Below are positions 7,395 through 15,854 of a DNA stretch of 64,000 bases, in pieces (position 1 is the first letter of the stretch; each line of letters begins with the position of its first letter). Source of the stretch: a virus; the IMG/VR virus record IMGVR_UViG_3300044737_000031, positions 1 through 64,000 of that record; one strand, 5' to 3'. A program made the translations under genes and the position numbers. Below the pieces are notes generated by a model. That model was not told where the DNA came from. It searched no databases and worked only from the letters and a program-made list of their open reading frames with translations.

Positions 7395-8002
7395 GCCGGG
7401 ATAAGATGTGCGAGCGCTTCCAAGCGTTGCACACTCGGCCCAATCAGATCGGGCGCGATGGCATGGCCCGGCCCGCTCCCCGGAAAGACGACATACACGC
7501 AATCAGTCACGCTATTGCCAATCGTGGCCGCGTGCTTATCGGTGACATTCGGCCCCACAATCCCGCTGGCCCGGCCGGCGTAAATGCTGATTTCGCCAAT
7601 CTTTTTCATTGGGCCAGTGTCGTACACTTGGCACGCCACAAGCGCCCCGTGCCACACGATCAGCGAGAAATCGCCAACCTTGCATCCAAACTGATGTTGC
7701 AGCACCGGCGGTATTACAATGCCGGGGAAGTGTCGGGAATCGCACGAAGTGCCGCCGCTGTAGCGCAATGACGTATCGGGCAAGCACCAAGGATCAACCG
7801 CTTTCGAACAACCCGGCCCATCGGTGTCAATGTCCGCATCGGCCGTTAAGATCACCACTTTGGGCGTGTCGAACGAAATCACCCCACCGAAAATTAAACC
7901 CTCAAGCTTGAGCGGATTGAGCTTGGCGTTTTGCCACGGCAATTTGCCATCACCGAGAAATGCCTTGGCGTGATCGGGAAGATAGATTTTCGTTTCGCTC
8001 AT
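7391..8002 (-). CDS. GH75 chitosanase-like hydrolase, endolysin candidate
   Basis: 203 residues. The pattern ADADIDTDGPG (residues 54-64), DTSLRYSG, DSRHFPGIVIPP, GDFSLIVWHGALVACQVYDTGPMKKIGEIS matches glycoside hydrolase family 75, whose catalytic acids are the Asp of DxD and the Glu of KIGE (here D57/D59 and E137). Family members cut chitosan, but a phage copy next to holin and lipoprotein genes more likely acts on cell-wall glycan as an endolysin. No signal peptide. It lies directly downstream of the 67-residue two-TM protein. Confidence 0.65.
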   Translation of the reverse strand: MSETKIYLPDHAKAFLGDGKLPWQNAKLNPLKLEGLIFGGVISFDTPKVVILTADADIDTDGPGCSKAVDPWCLPDTSLRYSGGTSCDSRHFPGIVIPPVLQHQFGCKVGDFSLIVWHGALVACQVYDTGPMKKIGEISIYAGRASGIVGPNVTDKHAATIGNSVTDCVYVVFPGSGPGHAIAPDLIGPSVQRLEALAHLIPA

Positions 8003-8006
8003 AAAT

Positions 8007-8210
8007 TTAATTCCAACGGCCGTGTTGCGCTTCTTCCCACATCCAGATCACCACGATGGCGATAAAAGTAAATAGCAACAGGATCGGCAATAGGCAATAA
8101 AACCAATTCCAGCCGATCACATGAAAGATGCGCAAGATCGGTAAGGCGATGCACGAAACGGCCCACGCGATTTCAAACGCGATGACTAAATATTGCCAAG
8201 CGCTTTTCAT
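8007..8210 (-). CDS. Small two-TM protein, holin candidate
   Basis: 67 residues: MKSAWQYLVIAFEIAWAVSCIAL and WNWFYCLLPILLLFTFIAIVVIWMW form two membrane spans with a short loop; a charged C-terminus (EEAQHGRWN) follows. Size, topology and position four bases ahead of the endolysin candidate fit a class II holin. Start overlaps the upstream stop (ATGA). It could also be an inner-membrane spanin partner. Confidence 0.6.
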   Translation of the reverse strand: MKSAWQYLVIAFEIAWAVSCIALPILRIFHVIGWNWFYCLLPILLLFTFIAIVVIWMWEEAQHGRWN

Positions 8211-8611
8211 AGCTTCAAATGATCCAGCCGCATTTGATTCATAATGGTGAATCGCACCGCAACCTCGTACGTGACTCGCCAGTAATCGCCCTCTTTGGTT
8301 ATCCCAATACGATCACCCGGCTTGATCCCACCGGCGATTTTATCGCCATACGCGGCCAAGAGGCCATCGTATCGCGCGAGCTTGTGCGAATCCCACAACC
8401 GGCCATGGGCATTGTACGCGCCGGCCACATCGCCACTGGTTTGCGTGTTACCCGAAAAGGATGGTACGCGCGATTCGACTTGGCCCGGCACCACCGTTTG
8501 ATGGTAGGCGGCCATATCGTGCCGCTCTGGCCCGCGATGGCATGCCGGCAATGGCAACACGGCCACGAATGCCGCGGTTAAAACGAGAAAGTGTAAAGTG
8601 CGCTTGATCAT
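8207..8611 (-). CDS. Lipoprotein, possible outer spanin
   Basis: 134 residues. Signal peptide MIKRTLHFLVLTAAFVAVLPLPAC with a lipobox LPAC at Cys24, then a soluble domain with GGIKPGDRIGITKEGDYWRVTYEV. The lipobox argues for a diderm host. Placed in the lysis block, it could be an outer-membrane spanin, though it is longer than usual and lacks an obvious coiled coil. Confidence 0.55.
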   Translation of the reverse strand: MIKRTLHFLVLTAAFVAVLPLPACHRGPERHDMAAYHQTVVPGQVESRVPSFSGNTQTSGDVAGAYNAHGRLWDSHKLARYDGLLAAYGDKIAGGIKPGDRIGITKEGDYWRVTYEVAVRFTIMNQMRLDHLKL

Positions 8612-8847
8612 TCGGCGTCCATTTCTTCCAACCGCTTTTCGGCCGCATCTTTTTCGGCCTTGGTTGCCGTGGTGGATGCGAGCACACCATTGAGCCGGTT
8701 GATTTCGTTGGTGCGATTAACCGCCAATTGCGCGGTTGCGCCCTCTTTCATTTCCGGCGTGTTGGCCAAATCGCGCTTGGCATTCCAAGCTTTCAGCGCA
8801 CCCGAAATAATATCGAGTGCGGGAGTGAGCCAACCAAATCCAATCAT
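8608..8847 (-). CDS. Hypothetical helical protein in lysis block
   Basis: 79 residues: a moderately hydrophobic N-terminus (MIGFGWLTPALDIISGAL) then long charged helix with KAEKDAAEKRLEEMDAE. It could be an inner-membrane spanin or holin-associated coiled coil. ATGA overlap with the lipoprotein gene downstream. Confidence 0.5.
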   Translation of the reverse strand: MIGFGWLTPALDIISGALKAWNAKRDLANTPEMKEGATAQLAVNRTNEINRLNGVLASTTATKAEKDAAEKRLEEMDAE

Positions 8848-8867
8848 AGTGCGGGGAGATTAAAGGT

Positions 8868-9896
8868 TTACCGTCGCGCGTAGTATCGGCCGTTGCGAAT
8901 GTACCCGAGTACCGCCGGCCGGTTTAATCGAAACTCGCCAGTTTTGATCGTAGCCGCGGCCGGGCTGGTAATCCGTTTCCACGCGTTGATGGAATCGTTG
9001 ATGCCGGCCGCGATATCCACCGCCGCTTTCAATAAAAGCTTTGGATCACCGCTCAGTAAGTTGATACCTAACGAGTAAATGTGCGTCAGACTTGCGGACA
9101 TTTCCTGATATTGCGGATCGGGCGGAAGCGCCGCCAGTAAGGCCGCTTGGAATTGGTCCGGCGTCATGCCTGATGCCGCGCTAACGATACCAACAATCTT
9201 GGACGTGGCCGCAATCGTGGCATCCCGTTGCGCCGGGGTGAGCGCGAAAGCAAACACACCATCGGTGGCCAGTGCGGCGAGCGGCCGTATTTCCGGCTCA
9301 CTCAACGTCACAACCTCGCGCACCTTGGCGGCCGCGGTGCCCTTGATTTGCTGGCTGCCGGTGGTTTCGCATGCCACACCGAGAAACGAAAAGCTCAACA
9401 GAAGCGCCGCCATCAGTGCGGTGACAACTGGCGCGCTGCCACTTCCACCGGCCGGTTTGGCCGGGCCAGTCACGGGCGGTTTGTTTTGCTGCACCGGTTC
9501 CGCGTTCACCAAAGATGCGGCGATATCCTCGGCCACGGTCGGATCAAAGATTTCGCCTTTCGGAAAATCCTTCATTTCGCCGTTGCCATAACGGATGGTG
9601 GCGGTATCGCCCATCAGCTTAACGAGCCGGCCGTTTTCGCCGATGCTCGGATGCGCAATGGGTTGATCGAAAAGAAACTGGCCACTCGCCGCGGCCGCCT
9701 TGGCTTGATTGATCACATCGGACACTTGCGCCGTTGTCACGGCCGCTTGTGGTTGCCACGGTTTCGAATTCAATGGCTTAACCGCTTTGACGGCCGCCGT
9801 TTTATCCTTGGGCGCTTCCGCGCCGGCAAATTCGGGATGATCGTTGATCGGCTCGGTAACAATACCGGCCGCGTTTGGGGTTGGAGTATCAGCCAT
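8868..9896 (-). CDS. 342-aa protein with in-frame internal lipoprotein signal
   Basis: Residues 1-150 are soluble, Pro/Ala-rich, with a small beta domain (KLMGDTATIRYGNGEMKDFPKGEIF). At residues 157-176 lies a complete lipoprotein-type signal (VVTALMAALLLSFSFLGVAC, Cys176), followed by a helical ~165-residue domain. Either this is a fusion with an internal membrane anchor or a second start at Met162 makes a separate lipoprotein. Preceded by AACGAG and an A-rich spacer. Function unknown; lysis or envelope role by context. Confidence 0.6.
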   Translation of the reverse strand: MADTPTPNAAGIVTEPINDHPEFAGAEAPKDKTAAVKAVKPLNSKPWQPQAAVTTAQVSDVINQAKAAAASGQFLFDQPIAHPSIGENGRLVKLMGDTATIRYGNGEMKDFPKGEIFDPTVAEDIAASLVNAEPVQQNKPPVTGPAKPAGGSGSAPVVTALMAALLLSFSFLGVACETTGSQQIKGTAAAKVREVVTLSEPEIRPLAALATDGVFAFALTPAQRDATIAATSKIVGIVSAASGMTPDQFQAALLAALPPDPQYQEMSASLTHIYSLGINLLSGDPKLLLKAAVDIAAGINDSINAWKRITSPAAATIKTGEFRLNRPAVLGYIRNGRYYARR

Positions 9897-9908
9897 AATT
9901 TTTTCTCG

Positions 9909-10352
9909 TTAGGTTTTGCCGCCGGTGCCCGGTGGGATTGGTCGCAAAGGTAAGGCCGCGTGTGGTTCGGGCGCAACTGCAATCTGTGGCACTGCTATGT
10001 TGCCGCCGGCGTCTTGTTCGATCGTACCGCCCATCACATTCTTGGATTTGGAGTGATGCGCGAAACGTTGCCCGGCGATACCGGCGATAATTGCCGCGGA
10101 AAAGGTAAGCCAAAAGCGCCATTTTGCCGGCACCGCGTACAGAATAAATTGCACGGTCGGATCAATGTCATTGGTGCCCGTGGCCGTGGCCGCCTGATTG
10201 ATCGAAACGCAAAGGCCAACCACGCCAGTACCAACGGCCGCGATGGTGCCCCAAAAAGTTGTGCGCCAGTTGGCACCGAGAGCGCTGGCCATCATGCCGG
10301 GTTGCGGAATCTTCACCAATTCGCCCGGCGGGACTTGGATGGGATCGGCCAT
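9909..10352 (-). CDS. Membrane protein, holin-like
   Basis: 147 residues from MADPIQVPPGELVKI. Two membrane segments: FWGTIAAVGTGVVGLCVSI (~31-49) and FWLTFSAAIIAGIAGQRF (~78-95), then a Pro/Gly-rich tail. This resembles two-TM phage proteins often called holins. The frame is open to 10391, but a family C palindrome lies there, so the later ATG is preferred. Confidence 0.55.
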   Translation of the reverse strand: MADPIQVPPGELVKIPQPGMMASALGANWRTTFWGTIAAVGTGVVGLCVSINQAATATGTNDIDPTVQFILYAVPAKWRFWLTFSAAIIAGIAGQRFAHHSKSKNVMGGTIEQDAGGNIAVPQIAVAPEPHAALPLRPIPPGTGGKT

Positions 10353-10364
10353 GTGCGAGCAATT

Positions 10365-10380
10365 AGCCCCAATTGAGGCT
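10365..10380 (-). repeat. Dispersed 16-bp palindrome, family C copy 2
   Basis: AGCCCCAATTGAGGCT between the glycosyltransferase-like stop and the holin-like start; the T run seen in other copies is degraded to TAATTG on the minus strand. Confidence 0.7.
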
Positions 10381-10390
10381 CGTTGCAACA

Positions 10391-11188
10391 CTAAAAACTT
10401 GACGCCAGCCGTTGCCAGTTTTCTGGCGCGATTTCACGGGCGCGTTTTTCCATCCGTTCTTTCATGCCCGCCTCGTGTTTTGAGTAGCCGAGTAAGTGTG
10501 TGTACCCGGCGCGGATGGCCTCGTGATCGTGTAACCCGGTGAGGATCGTGGCCGGACGGATACCGTAAAAGCTCGTGAATGCCCACAAGCCGAATTGCTC
10601 AAGCATGATGGATGCGCGCGTGCCGCCCATTGATTGCCAGAGCGCAAGGTTGCGCTCGGCTATGTCCAAAGATTCTTGCGCATACTCAACGAGAAAGCGC
10701 CAATCCCAACCGCCAATAATTCCGGTGTTGTAAGCAACGGCCGCATGCCGGGCCAGTGCGGCCGCCCATTCAATGTTGGCGTAACGGATACCGGCGCGGG
10801 TTTCGTGGAATGGATAGGCCCACATATTTTCTTGTTCGCTGAAACTTTCCGGCGATTGGGCGAATACTTGCGCACGATCCACGCTTGGCCGTTCCCACAA
10901 AAACACATCACCATCCAGATGAATGAACGGGCCGCGCTGCATGGCGAATGTCGCGATTTTTCCGAGCGCCCACACGCCATTCAATCCGGCCGGGTTGAAA
11001 TCTTCCAATCCGATTCCAACGCTCGTAAACGGCAACGCCAACCGATCAATCAAGTGGTAGCGGCCGGCCTCATCCGTTTCTAAGTGTAATGAATCGTAAT
11101 GCCGGCGCGCCAGTCGCACCGAAAGAATCAGGCAAAGGGCGGTGAGATATCCGACATGGCCGCCGCTTGGCCGAGTCCAAAGCGACAT
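10391..11188 (-). CDS. Glycosyltransferase-like protein (DUF6734-type)
   Basis: 265 residues. FIHLDGDVFLWERP holds a DxD motif, and AYNTGIIGGWDWRFL is the acceptor-loop pattern of small GT-A-like proteins; an FGLWAFTSFYG segment follows. The ATG at 11188 has GAGGG seven bases upstream; a GTG 12 bases earlier is possible. Phage glycosyltransferases modify phage DNA, virion proteins or host surface glycans; the position between tail appendage and lysis genes favours virion or host-envelope modification (inference). Confidence 0.6.
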   Translation of the reverse strand: MSLWTRPSGGHVGYLTALCLILSVRLARRHYDSLHLETDEAGRYHLIDRLALPFTSVGIGLEDFNPAGLNGVWALGKIATFAMQRGPFIHLDGDVFLWERPSVDRAQVFAQSPESFSEQENMWAYPFHETRAGIRYANIEWAAALARHAAVAYNTGIIGGWDWRFLVEYAQESLDIAERNLALWQSMGGTRASIMLEQFGLWAFTSFYGIRPATILTGLHDHEAIRAGYTHLLGYSKHEAGMKERMEKRAREIAPENWQRLASSF

Positions 11189-11203
11189 TACAGCCCTCAC
11201 GGT

Positions 11204-11929
11204 CTAACTAACCGTAATTTGAAAAATGTAATGCTTAAGCAAGACAAAGGAGCTATCACGCACATCCACCGTAACTATGTAATTGCCGGCCAACGGTGTG
11301 CCGCCGATATGCATTCCACTGCCACCGCCCGGCATCGCACCGGTATTCACAACAACGCTTGGATCGGATGGTGTGAAGGTGGCTTGAAAAACTGCCGCGT
11401 TGTACGGGAAATCGAAATTCAATGCCTGTCCAACGGTACTTGTCAGATGCACCGCGCCATCAATCCCGGTTGTAGGTGGCGGGGTGAAATCAGGATTCAA
11501 CACCGGATATATAATCAGACCGGCGCTAAAGCCGGATGTTTGCCCGGCCGGGCCAAATACAGCGTTCACATTTAGCACCACGCTTGAGCCAATGGCGCTT
11601 GCCGGTGGAATGCCGCTCAAGGTGAATCCTTGGCCGTTGCCGGCAATCGTGATTGTCAGCCATGGCGCGGTGTAACCGCTGGCCAACGCCACCGTTAAAT
11701 TACTGACTGGCGCGCCAGAAAACCCAAATCCTAACGAGTTGGGATTTTCGGCACCCATCCGGCCGCTCGGCCCGTTGAATGAAACGAGTACGGGGAAGCT
11801 GGCCACCAACGAAGCGCCCACGCCTGATCCCGAATAATACGAGCCGCCGGTACCAATCGGCCGGGATAACGCGCGGCGAATGCCCTTGCCGCGACCCATC
11901 CAACCCAACCCGGCCGGCGAAAACGCCAT
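11204..11929 (-). CDS. Ig-like tail appendage protein
   Basis: 241 residues rich in Ser, Thr, Gly and Pro. Two beta-sandwich units can be read: ...LTVALASGYTAPWLTITIAGNGQGFTLSGIPP and GNYIVTVDVRDSSFVLLKHYIF, the latter a putative-Ig (He_PIG) style ending. Probably a virion decoration or fiber protein used for carbohydrate contact. Start and upstream stop share one base (TGATG). Confidence 0.55.
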   Translation of the reverse strand: MAFSPAGLGWMGRGKGIRRALSRPIGTGGSYYSGSGVGASLVASFPVLVSFNGPSGRMGAENPNSLGFGFSGAPVSNLTVALASGYTAPWLTITIAGNGQGFTLSGIPPASAIGSSVVLNVNAVFGPAGQTSGFSAGLIIYPVLNPDFTPPPTTGIDGAVHLTSTVGQALNFDFPYNAAVFQATFTPSDPSVVVNTGAMPGGGSGMHIGGTPLAGNYIVTVDVRDSSFVLLKHYIFQITVS

Positions 11930-12345
11930 CAGTTATCCTTGATCGTAAACGTTTGGCCGGTAGTCGCGCCGATGATCGAAATACTTTGCGTGGGAATAAA
12001 CGAATCCCACGTGGCCGTGTCGCCAGCCACGATTCGCACCGATGGTTGCCCAACCACCGCGCTAATTCCGAAATTCACCCATTCATCGCCCGCGGAATTA
12101 TTTTGCACCATCAGATAGTGCCGATCCACATTTGCGCTTGTTACAACCTGCGCAGTTCCGCCGGCCGTGATCGATCCCGAATGATCTACCAACGCGCCGC
12201 GGTTGTTGGCCAGCGAAAGCAATTTCTGCAACGTGTCTAATTGCGAATCGCCGTTGACCGGCTGCGTGGTGTCCCACTGCATCACGCCGGCAATGGCGGC
12301 CACCGCAATAAACAATCCAAGGAAATGTATGTGGCGTGCTTTCAT
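11929..12345 (-). CDS. Membrane-anchored or exported small virion-module protein
   Basis: 138 residues from MKARHIHFLGLFIAVAAIAGVMQW, a signal/anchor segment. The rest is beta-rich (LMVQNNSAGDEWVNFGISA, SISIIGATTGQTFTIKDN), resembling end domains of phage fiber proteins. An N-terminal signal on a tail-module protein is odd; several neighbours show the same. Confidence 0.5.
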   Translation of the reverse strand: MKARHIHFLGLFIAVAAIAGVMQWDTTQPVNGDSQLDTLQKLLSLANNRGALVDHSGSITAGGTAQVVTSANVDRHYLMVQNNSAGDEWVNFGISAVVGQPSVRIVAGDTATWDSFIPTQSISIIGATTGQTFTIKDN

Positions 12346-12391
12346 CTTGGCCGAAAGAATCCGGCCGCCGGGCCGGTGCGTCAATCCAATT

Positions 12392-12889
12392 CTAAGGGCG
12401 CTTGTCGGCCGGCCCCTTATAGCTCGGTGCCGGTAAATTGCGCTCTTTGATATCGTGATTGGTTAAACCCAAATCCTGTTGCCACTCCATTTGGCGCAAC
12501 CGGGCCAGATCACACGATGGCCCCAACGTGAATACGCCCCATTCCTTCACCATGGCGTTGTATGCCGCCTCGTTAGACGAAAGGCGCGTGTATGCGCTAA
12601 ACGCCTGATCATACCCGGCCTCTTTGGCCACGAATCGTTTGGCAACCTCGGTGTTGTTATCCACATGATTGAGTACGCCGAAAATATACCAAAGCGCCCC
12701 GATAATGAGCATCCCGCCGCCGATCACGCCGGCCACGAGCTTTTTAAAATTGTCCGCAACGTTGGATGCCCGTTGCAACTGCATCGCAATCGTATGCGTA
12801 GGGCTTGGCGGCCCGGCCAGCATGTTGAGCACTTCCGAAAGTGTTTCGGGGTTTACGTGTGCGGGCAATTGAACATTGTGATGCGCCAT
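12392..12889 (-). CDS. Single-TM protein
   Basis: 165 residues. Soluble helical N-terminus, one membrane span VAGVIGGGMLIIGALWYIFGVL (~52-73), then a helical charged domain and Pro-rich end. Unknown; may belong to the lysis genes or be a membrane-associated virion factor. It lies just downstream of the receiver-domain gene and could be its effector (inference only). Confidence 0.5.
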   Translation of the reverse strand: MAHHNVQLPAHVNPETLSEVLNMLAGPPSPTHTIAMQLQRASNVADNFKKLVAGVIGGGMLIIGALWYIFGVLNHVDNNTEVAKRFVAKEAGYDQAFSAYTRLSSNEAAYNAMVKEWGVFTLGPSCDLARLRQMEWQQDLGLTNHDIKERNLPAPSYKGPADKRP

Positions 12890-12903
12890 TTCAAAATTCC
12901 CTC

Positions 12904-13362
12904 TTATCCCTTTTTATATCCATTCGCTAGTTGTGGCGCGAGCACTCGTTGCGCATGCACGAAAATAATTTCATCCAACATGTACCGCACTGATATTTCG
13001 TCTTTGGCGTACATGTTGCGCGCGCCGCGTGCGCCGCAATTCGCCTTCAACCATGCGCCTTCGCTTGATCGATCCCCGGCCATGGCGGTGAGAATGAAAA
13101 CCACCCGGCGAGTATTAAAGAATGGGATTTGCTCTATTGTTTCTTCCCACTTGGAATCTGGAAAATCCAAATCCAGTAAAACAATGTCCGGCTCATCCTC
13201 CAACACGGCCTTTTTGCCGAGCGCCAACGTTGCTTCCCACCGCACTTCACGCGTTGAGTTTGGCAAGTTTTGTTCAATCAATCGTATGACGCTTTGCACC
13301 CACGCGGCATTGTCATCAACGATTAAGATACGGAGAAATTTCCGGTGATCAGGCACGGCCAA
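12904..13362 (-). CDS. CheY-like response-regulator receiver protein
   Basis: 152 residues, a stand-alone receiver fold. All key positions are present: acidic pair D16-D17 in LRILIVDDN, phosphoacceptor D64 in PDIVLLDLDFPD, T92 in VVFILTAM, K120 in ARNMYAKDE. No DNA-binding or enzymatic output domain, and no histidine kinase in the window, so it would depend on host kinases or small phosphodonors. It sits among tail fiber and envelope/lysis genes, an unusual place. It could intercept a host two-component pathway, e.g. motility or envelope stress. Domain call strong; role unknown. Confidence 0.8.
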   Translation of the reverse strand: MAVPDHRKFLRILIVDDNAAWVQSVIRLIEQNLPNSTREVRWEATLALGKKAVLEDEPDIVLLDLDFPDSKWEETIEQIPFFNTRRVVFILTAMAGDRSSEGAWLKANCGARGARNMYAKDEISVRYMLDEIIFVHAQRVLAPQLANGYKKG

Positions 13363-13452
13363 GGGAAGTTTGGGGTTGGCAATCTAGGCGCGTGCGGCAA
13401 CTAAGATGCTGGCGCAGTTATCGCCCGGCCGTGATCGACTGGCAAGCGCTGA

Positions 13453-14109
13453 TTAGGTCCAAGTGAATTTTACTTGGCCTTGCCCGCCGCCGCCGCTCTG
13501 GCCGCAACTGTCAGTGTTTCCACCGGCACCGCCGCCGCCCAAACTCGTACCATCACCGCAAGCCGTCCCGCCGGCACCACCGCCCGGCCCGGCACCCGCG
13601 CCACCGGAAACCGTGCTGTTGTTTGAACCATTGGTATTGGTATTATTGCCGCCGGTGGCCACGCCGCCCGTGCTCGGGCCTGATGTGGCCGCCGCCCCGC
13701 CGTTACCACCGCCCGCTGATAGATTGCTTGGCGCGGCAATCAGGCCGCTCAATGTAACCGTGGAAGTGGTGCCATTGGTGCCCGCGGCCGAGACTGTTCT
13801 AGTGGATAGGGCCGCCGCCGATACATAGGCCAAGCTTGCGCCATAATCGCCGGCCGAAATAGTCACGATGGTTTTACAGTAACCGCCGCCGGCACCACCG
13901 CGGCCAGTACTTGCGCCCGTGATCAAGCCGCCTTGCCCGCCGCCGCCCCATGCTTCAATTGTCAACGAGCTTGCGCCGGTCGGCACGGTTTCATTTCCCG
14001 ATGTGCCGTTGTAAGTGTGCGTGACTGGCGAGAAAGCGCCGCCCGTGCCCATGTTGTTGCTAACGAGCACTTGGATTACGCCAGCCGCGAGAATTGAAAA
14101 TAATTTCAC
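13453..14109 (-). CDS. Glycine-rich tail appendage protein
   Basis: 218 residues from a GTG (GTGA overlap with the fiber stop). After a hydrophobic N-terminus (KLFSILAAGVIQVLV) comes TVPTGASSLTIEAWGGGGQGG, the signature opening of glycine-rich phage appendage domains, and ~120 residues of Gly-Gly-Xaa repeats rich in Asn, Ser and Thr. Such domains form polyglycine-II bundles at adhesin tips. The signal-like start matches that of neighbouring fiber genes. The gap 13363-13452 holds nothing I can support. Confidence 0.65.
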   Translation of the reverse strand: MKLFSILAAGVIQVLVSNNMGTGGAFSPVTHTYNGTSGNETVPTGASSLTIEAWGGGGQGGLITGASTGRGGAGGGYCKTIVTISAGDYGASLAYVSAAALSTRTVSAAGTNGTTSTVTLSGLIAAPSNLSAGGGNGGAAATSGPSTGGVATGGNNTNTNGSNNSTVSGGAGAGPGGGAGGTACGDGTSLGGGGAGGNTDSCGQSGGGGQGQVKFTWT

Positions 14110-15854
14110 GAGAATTTTCCTGTAATCAGCCACTCGGTTGATTTGGTTTTGATGATTGTCACCACACTATCGGCCGTGATTGTCCGGCTACCGGTGCCGG
14201 CGGTTCCGTCGCCCCGGCGCAACGTATCGCTCGTGATTGCCAGAGTGATCACGCCGGCGCTGTTGTTGTTGATGATCGTGATCGTGGTGCCTATCGGAAA
14301 CGCCACCGATGCATTGGCCGGTATCGTGTACGTGCGGGCCGTTACTTCATCGTGAAACAGGCTCTTGCCGGCATCGGTCAACACGAATGTGTATGCCGTA
14401 TTTTGTGCGTTTTGTGGCGCGCCGCGGAAACCGATTGAGGCCACGTCTGTTGGGCCGGTGGCCGCGGAAACGATTACCTCGCCAGTGAGTGTGCCGCCGC
14501 CCAATGTCATCAATGTGCCGGACGTGGGCAATGTCACGCTCGTTGTACCGCTCAGGGTGAATGTGACGGCAAATGATCCGCTCGTGGTGAGGTTGCCGCC
14601 AAGCGTGATGGTTTTACCGCTGTTACTCACCCCGGTGCCGCCGCTCGCGCCGGCCAATGGTGTGGTGCTCAGGGTGAGGCCGTTAAAACTCGGTGAGCTT
14701 CCCGTTGTTAGGCCGGAAACATCCGCTTGCGCAATCGCAAGCAACGTTTTGACTTGTGCGCCAGTCAGATCAAGCGCATTGGCCGTGCCGCCGGTGTTGT
14801 TGCCCTTGATTGTGAGCGTGGCCATTTGCGCCAGCGCGGAATTGGATACCGAGTTGGTGGCCAGATTCGCGCCCAACAGATTTCCGGTTGAGTTGGTGAG
14901 CGCAATTACACCGCTCCCGGCCGTGATCGTGCCTAACGTGATGAAATTCCCGCCCGTATCCCATGACGCGATTTGCAGGCCGGTTGATTCGTCCGCGTTT
15001 TTGATGATGCGCACCACTCCGCTGAATGCATCAATGGCAAAATTGAGGTTGGTTCCGTAGGCGAATTTTACGCCCGGTGAATCACTACTGCCGTTGTTGA
15101 AAATAATACCCGCCTTGCCGCTGGCGGCCGTGGCGTACGCCCACCCGCCGGCACCAAACAACACTTGCCCGTTGCCTTTCGGGTTAATCGAAAAATCAAT
15201 ATCGGAACCCGAACCGTTCACCGTGAGTTGCGGAATGGTGCTTGATCCCGCCAACGTAAAATAGTTGGTTTGATCCCGGCCGATGATGGCCGATCCCAAC
15301 ACATCAAGCGGCACGGTAGGCGATGCGGTGCCAATGCCGAGCCGGTTATTGGCCTCATCGTACGCGCTCGTGCCGAAAAGTATCTTGCCCTTGGTTGCGT
15401 GCGCGGTGCTCATCAGTGTGAGATTGCCGCCCGTTAAGGTGTCACCCTTGAGTGTTTGCCCGCCGCTCGCGCCGGCCGCCACGATCCCGCCGGCCGCAAC
15501 AAGTTGTGCGCTTGTGAGTGAGCCGCTTAATTCGGAAAAGTTGACGGTACCCGATCCCACCAAACCGAGGTTGCCCAATGCCGTGATTAAACTGCCGGTT
15601 GGCTTAACGATTGGCGTGGAATTATAGAAACCGAGTTTTTCAGTTGTTGAGCCGCCAACCTTCGTGCCGTTGGTGGTGCCAAGGTGCCAGATCACCGCGG
15701 CCGAGGAATCCGCGGCCGAGGTTAAGCCGCCAAAGTTCGCAATGGCTTTGCTGTTGGCGTCAACATTGGTATCCCATCGCTCGTTTGAGCTTGGCACCGC
15801 GGCCAGCGCTAAGATGGGCGCGAGGATTAACGAGAAAATCAAAGATCGTTTCAT
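14106..15854 (-). CDS. Long tail fiber-like protein with N-terminal signal peptide
   Basis: 582 residues. MKRSLIFSLILAPILALAAVPSS is a Sec-type signal. The body is a succession of short beta repeats (LTGGNLTLMSTAHATKGKILFG, NRLGIGTASPTVPLDV), typical of fiber shafts, ending with a domain (NTAYTFVLTDAGKSLFHD ... TYTIPANASVAFPIGTTI) widespread at phage fiber tips. A cleavable signal on a virion fiber is unusual: intracellular virions should not need export. Confidence 0.65.
   Translation of the reverse strand: MKRSLIFSLILAPILALAAVPSSNERWDTNVDANSKAIANFGGLTSAADSSAAVIWHLGTTNGTKVGGSTTEKLGFYNSTPIVKPTGSLITALGNLGLVGSGTVNFSELSGSLTSAQLVAAGGIVAAGASGGQTLKGDTLTGGNLTLMSTAHATKGKILFGTSAYDEANNRLGIGTASPTVPLDVLGSAIIGRDQTNYFTLAGSSTIPQLTVNGSGSDIDFSINPKGNGQVLFGAGGWAYATAASGKAGIIFNNGSSDSPGVKFAYGTNLNFAIDAFSGVVRIIKNADESTGLQIASWDTGGNFITLGTITAGSGVIALTNSTGNLLGANLATNSVSNSALAQMATLTIKGNNTGGTANALDLTGAQVKTLLAIAQADVSGLTTGSSPSFNGLTLSTTPLAGASGGTGVSNSGKTITLGGNLTTSGSFAVTFTLSGTTSVTLPTSGTLMTLGGGTLTGEVIVSAATGPTDVASIGFRGAPQNAQNTAYTFVLTDAGKSLFHDEVTARTYTIPANASVAFPIGTTITIINNNSAGVITLAITSDTLRRGDGTAGTGSRTITADSVVTIIKTKSTEWLITGKFS

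Noticed and set aside
14365-15060. Long plus-strand open frame (231 codons) with Val/Pro-rich product
   Set aside because: Antisense to the fiber gene; composition mirrors the Gly/Thr/Ala-rich sense strand.
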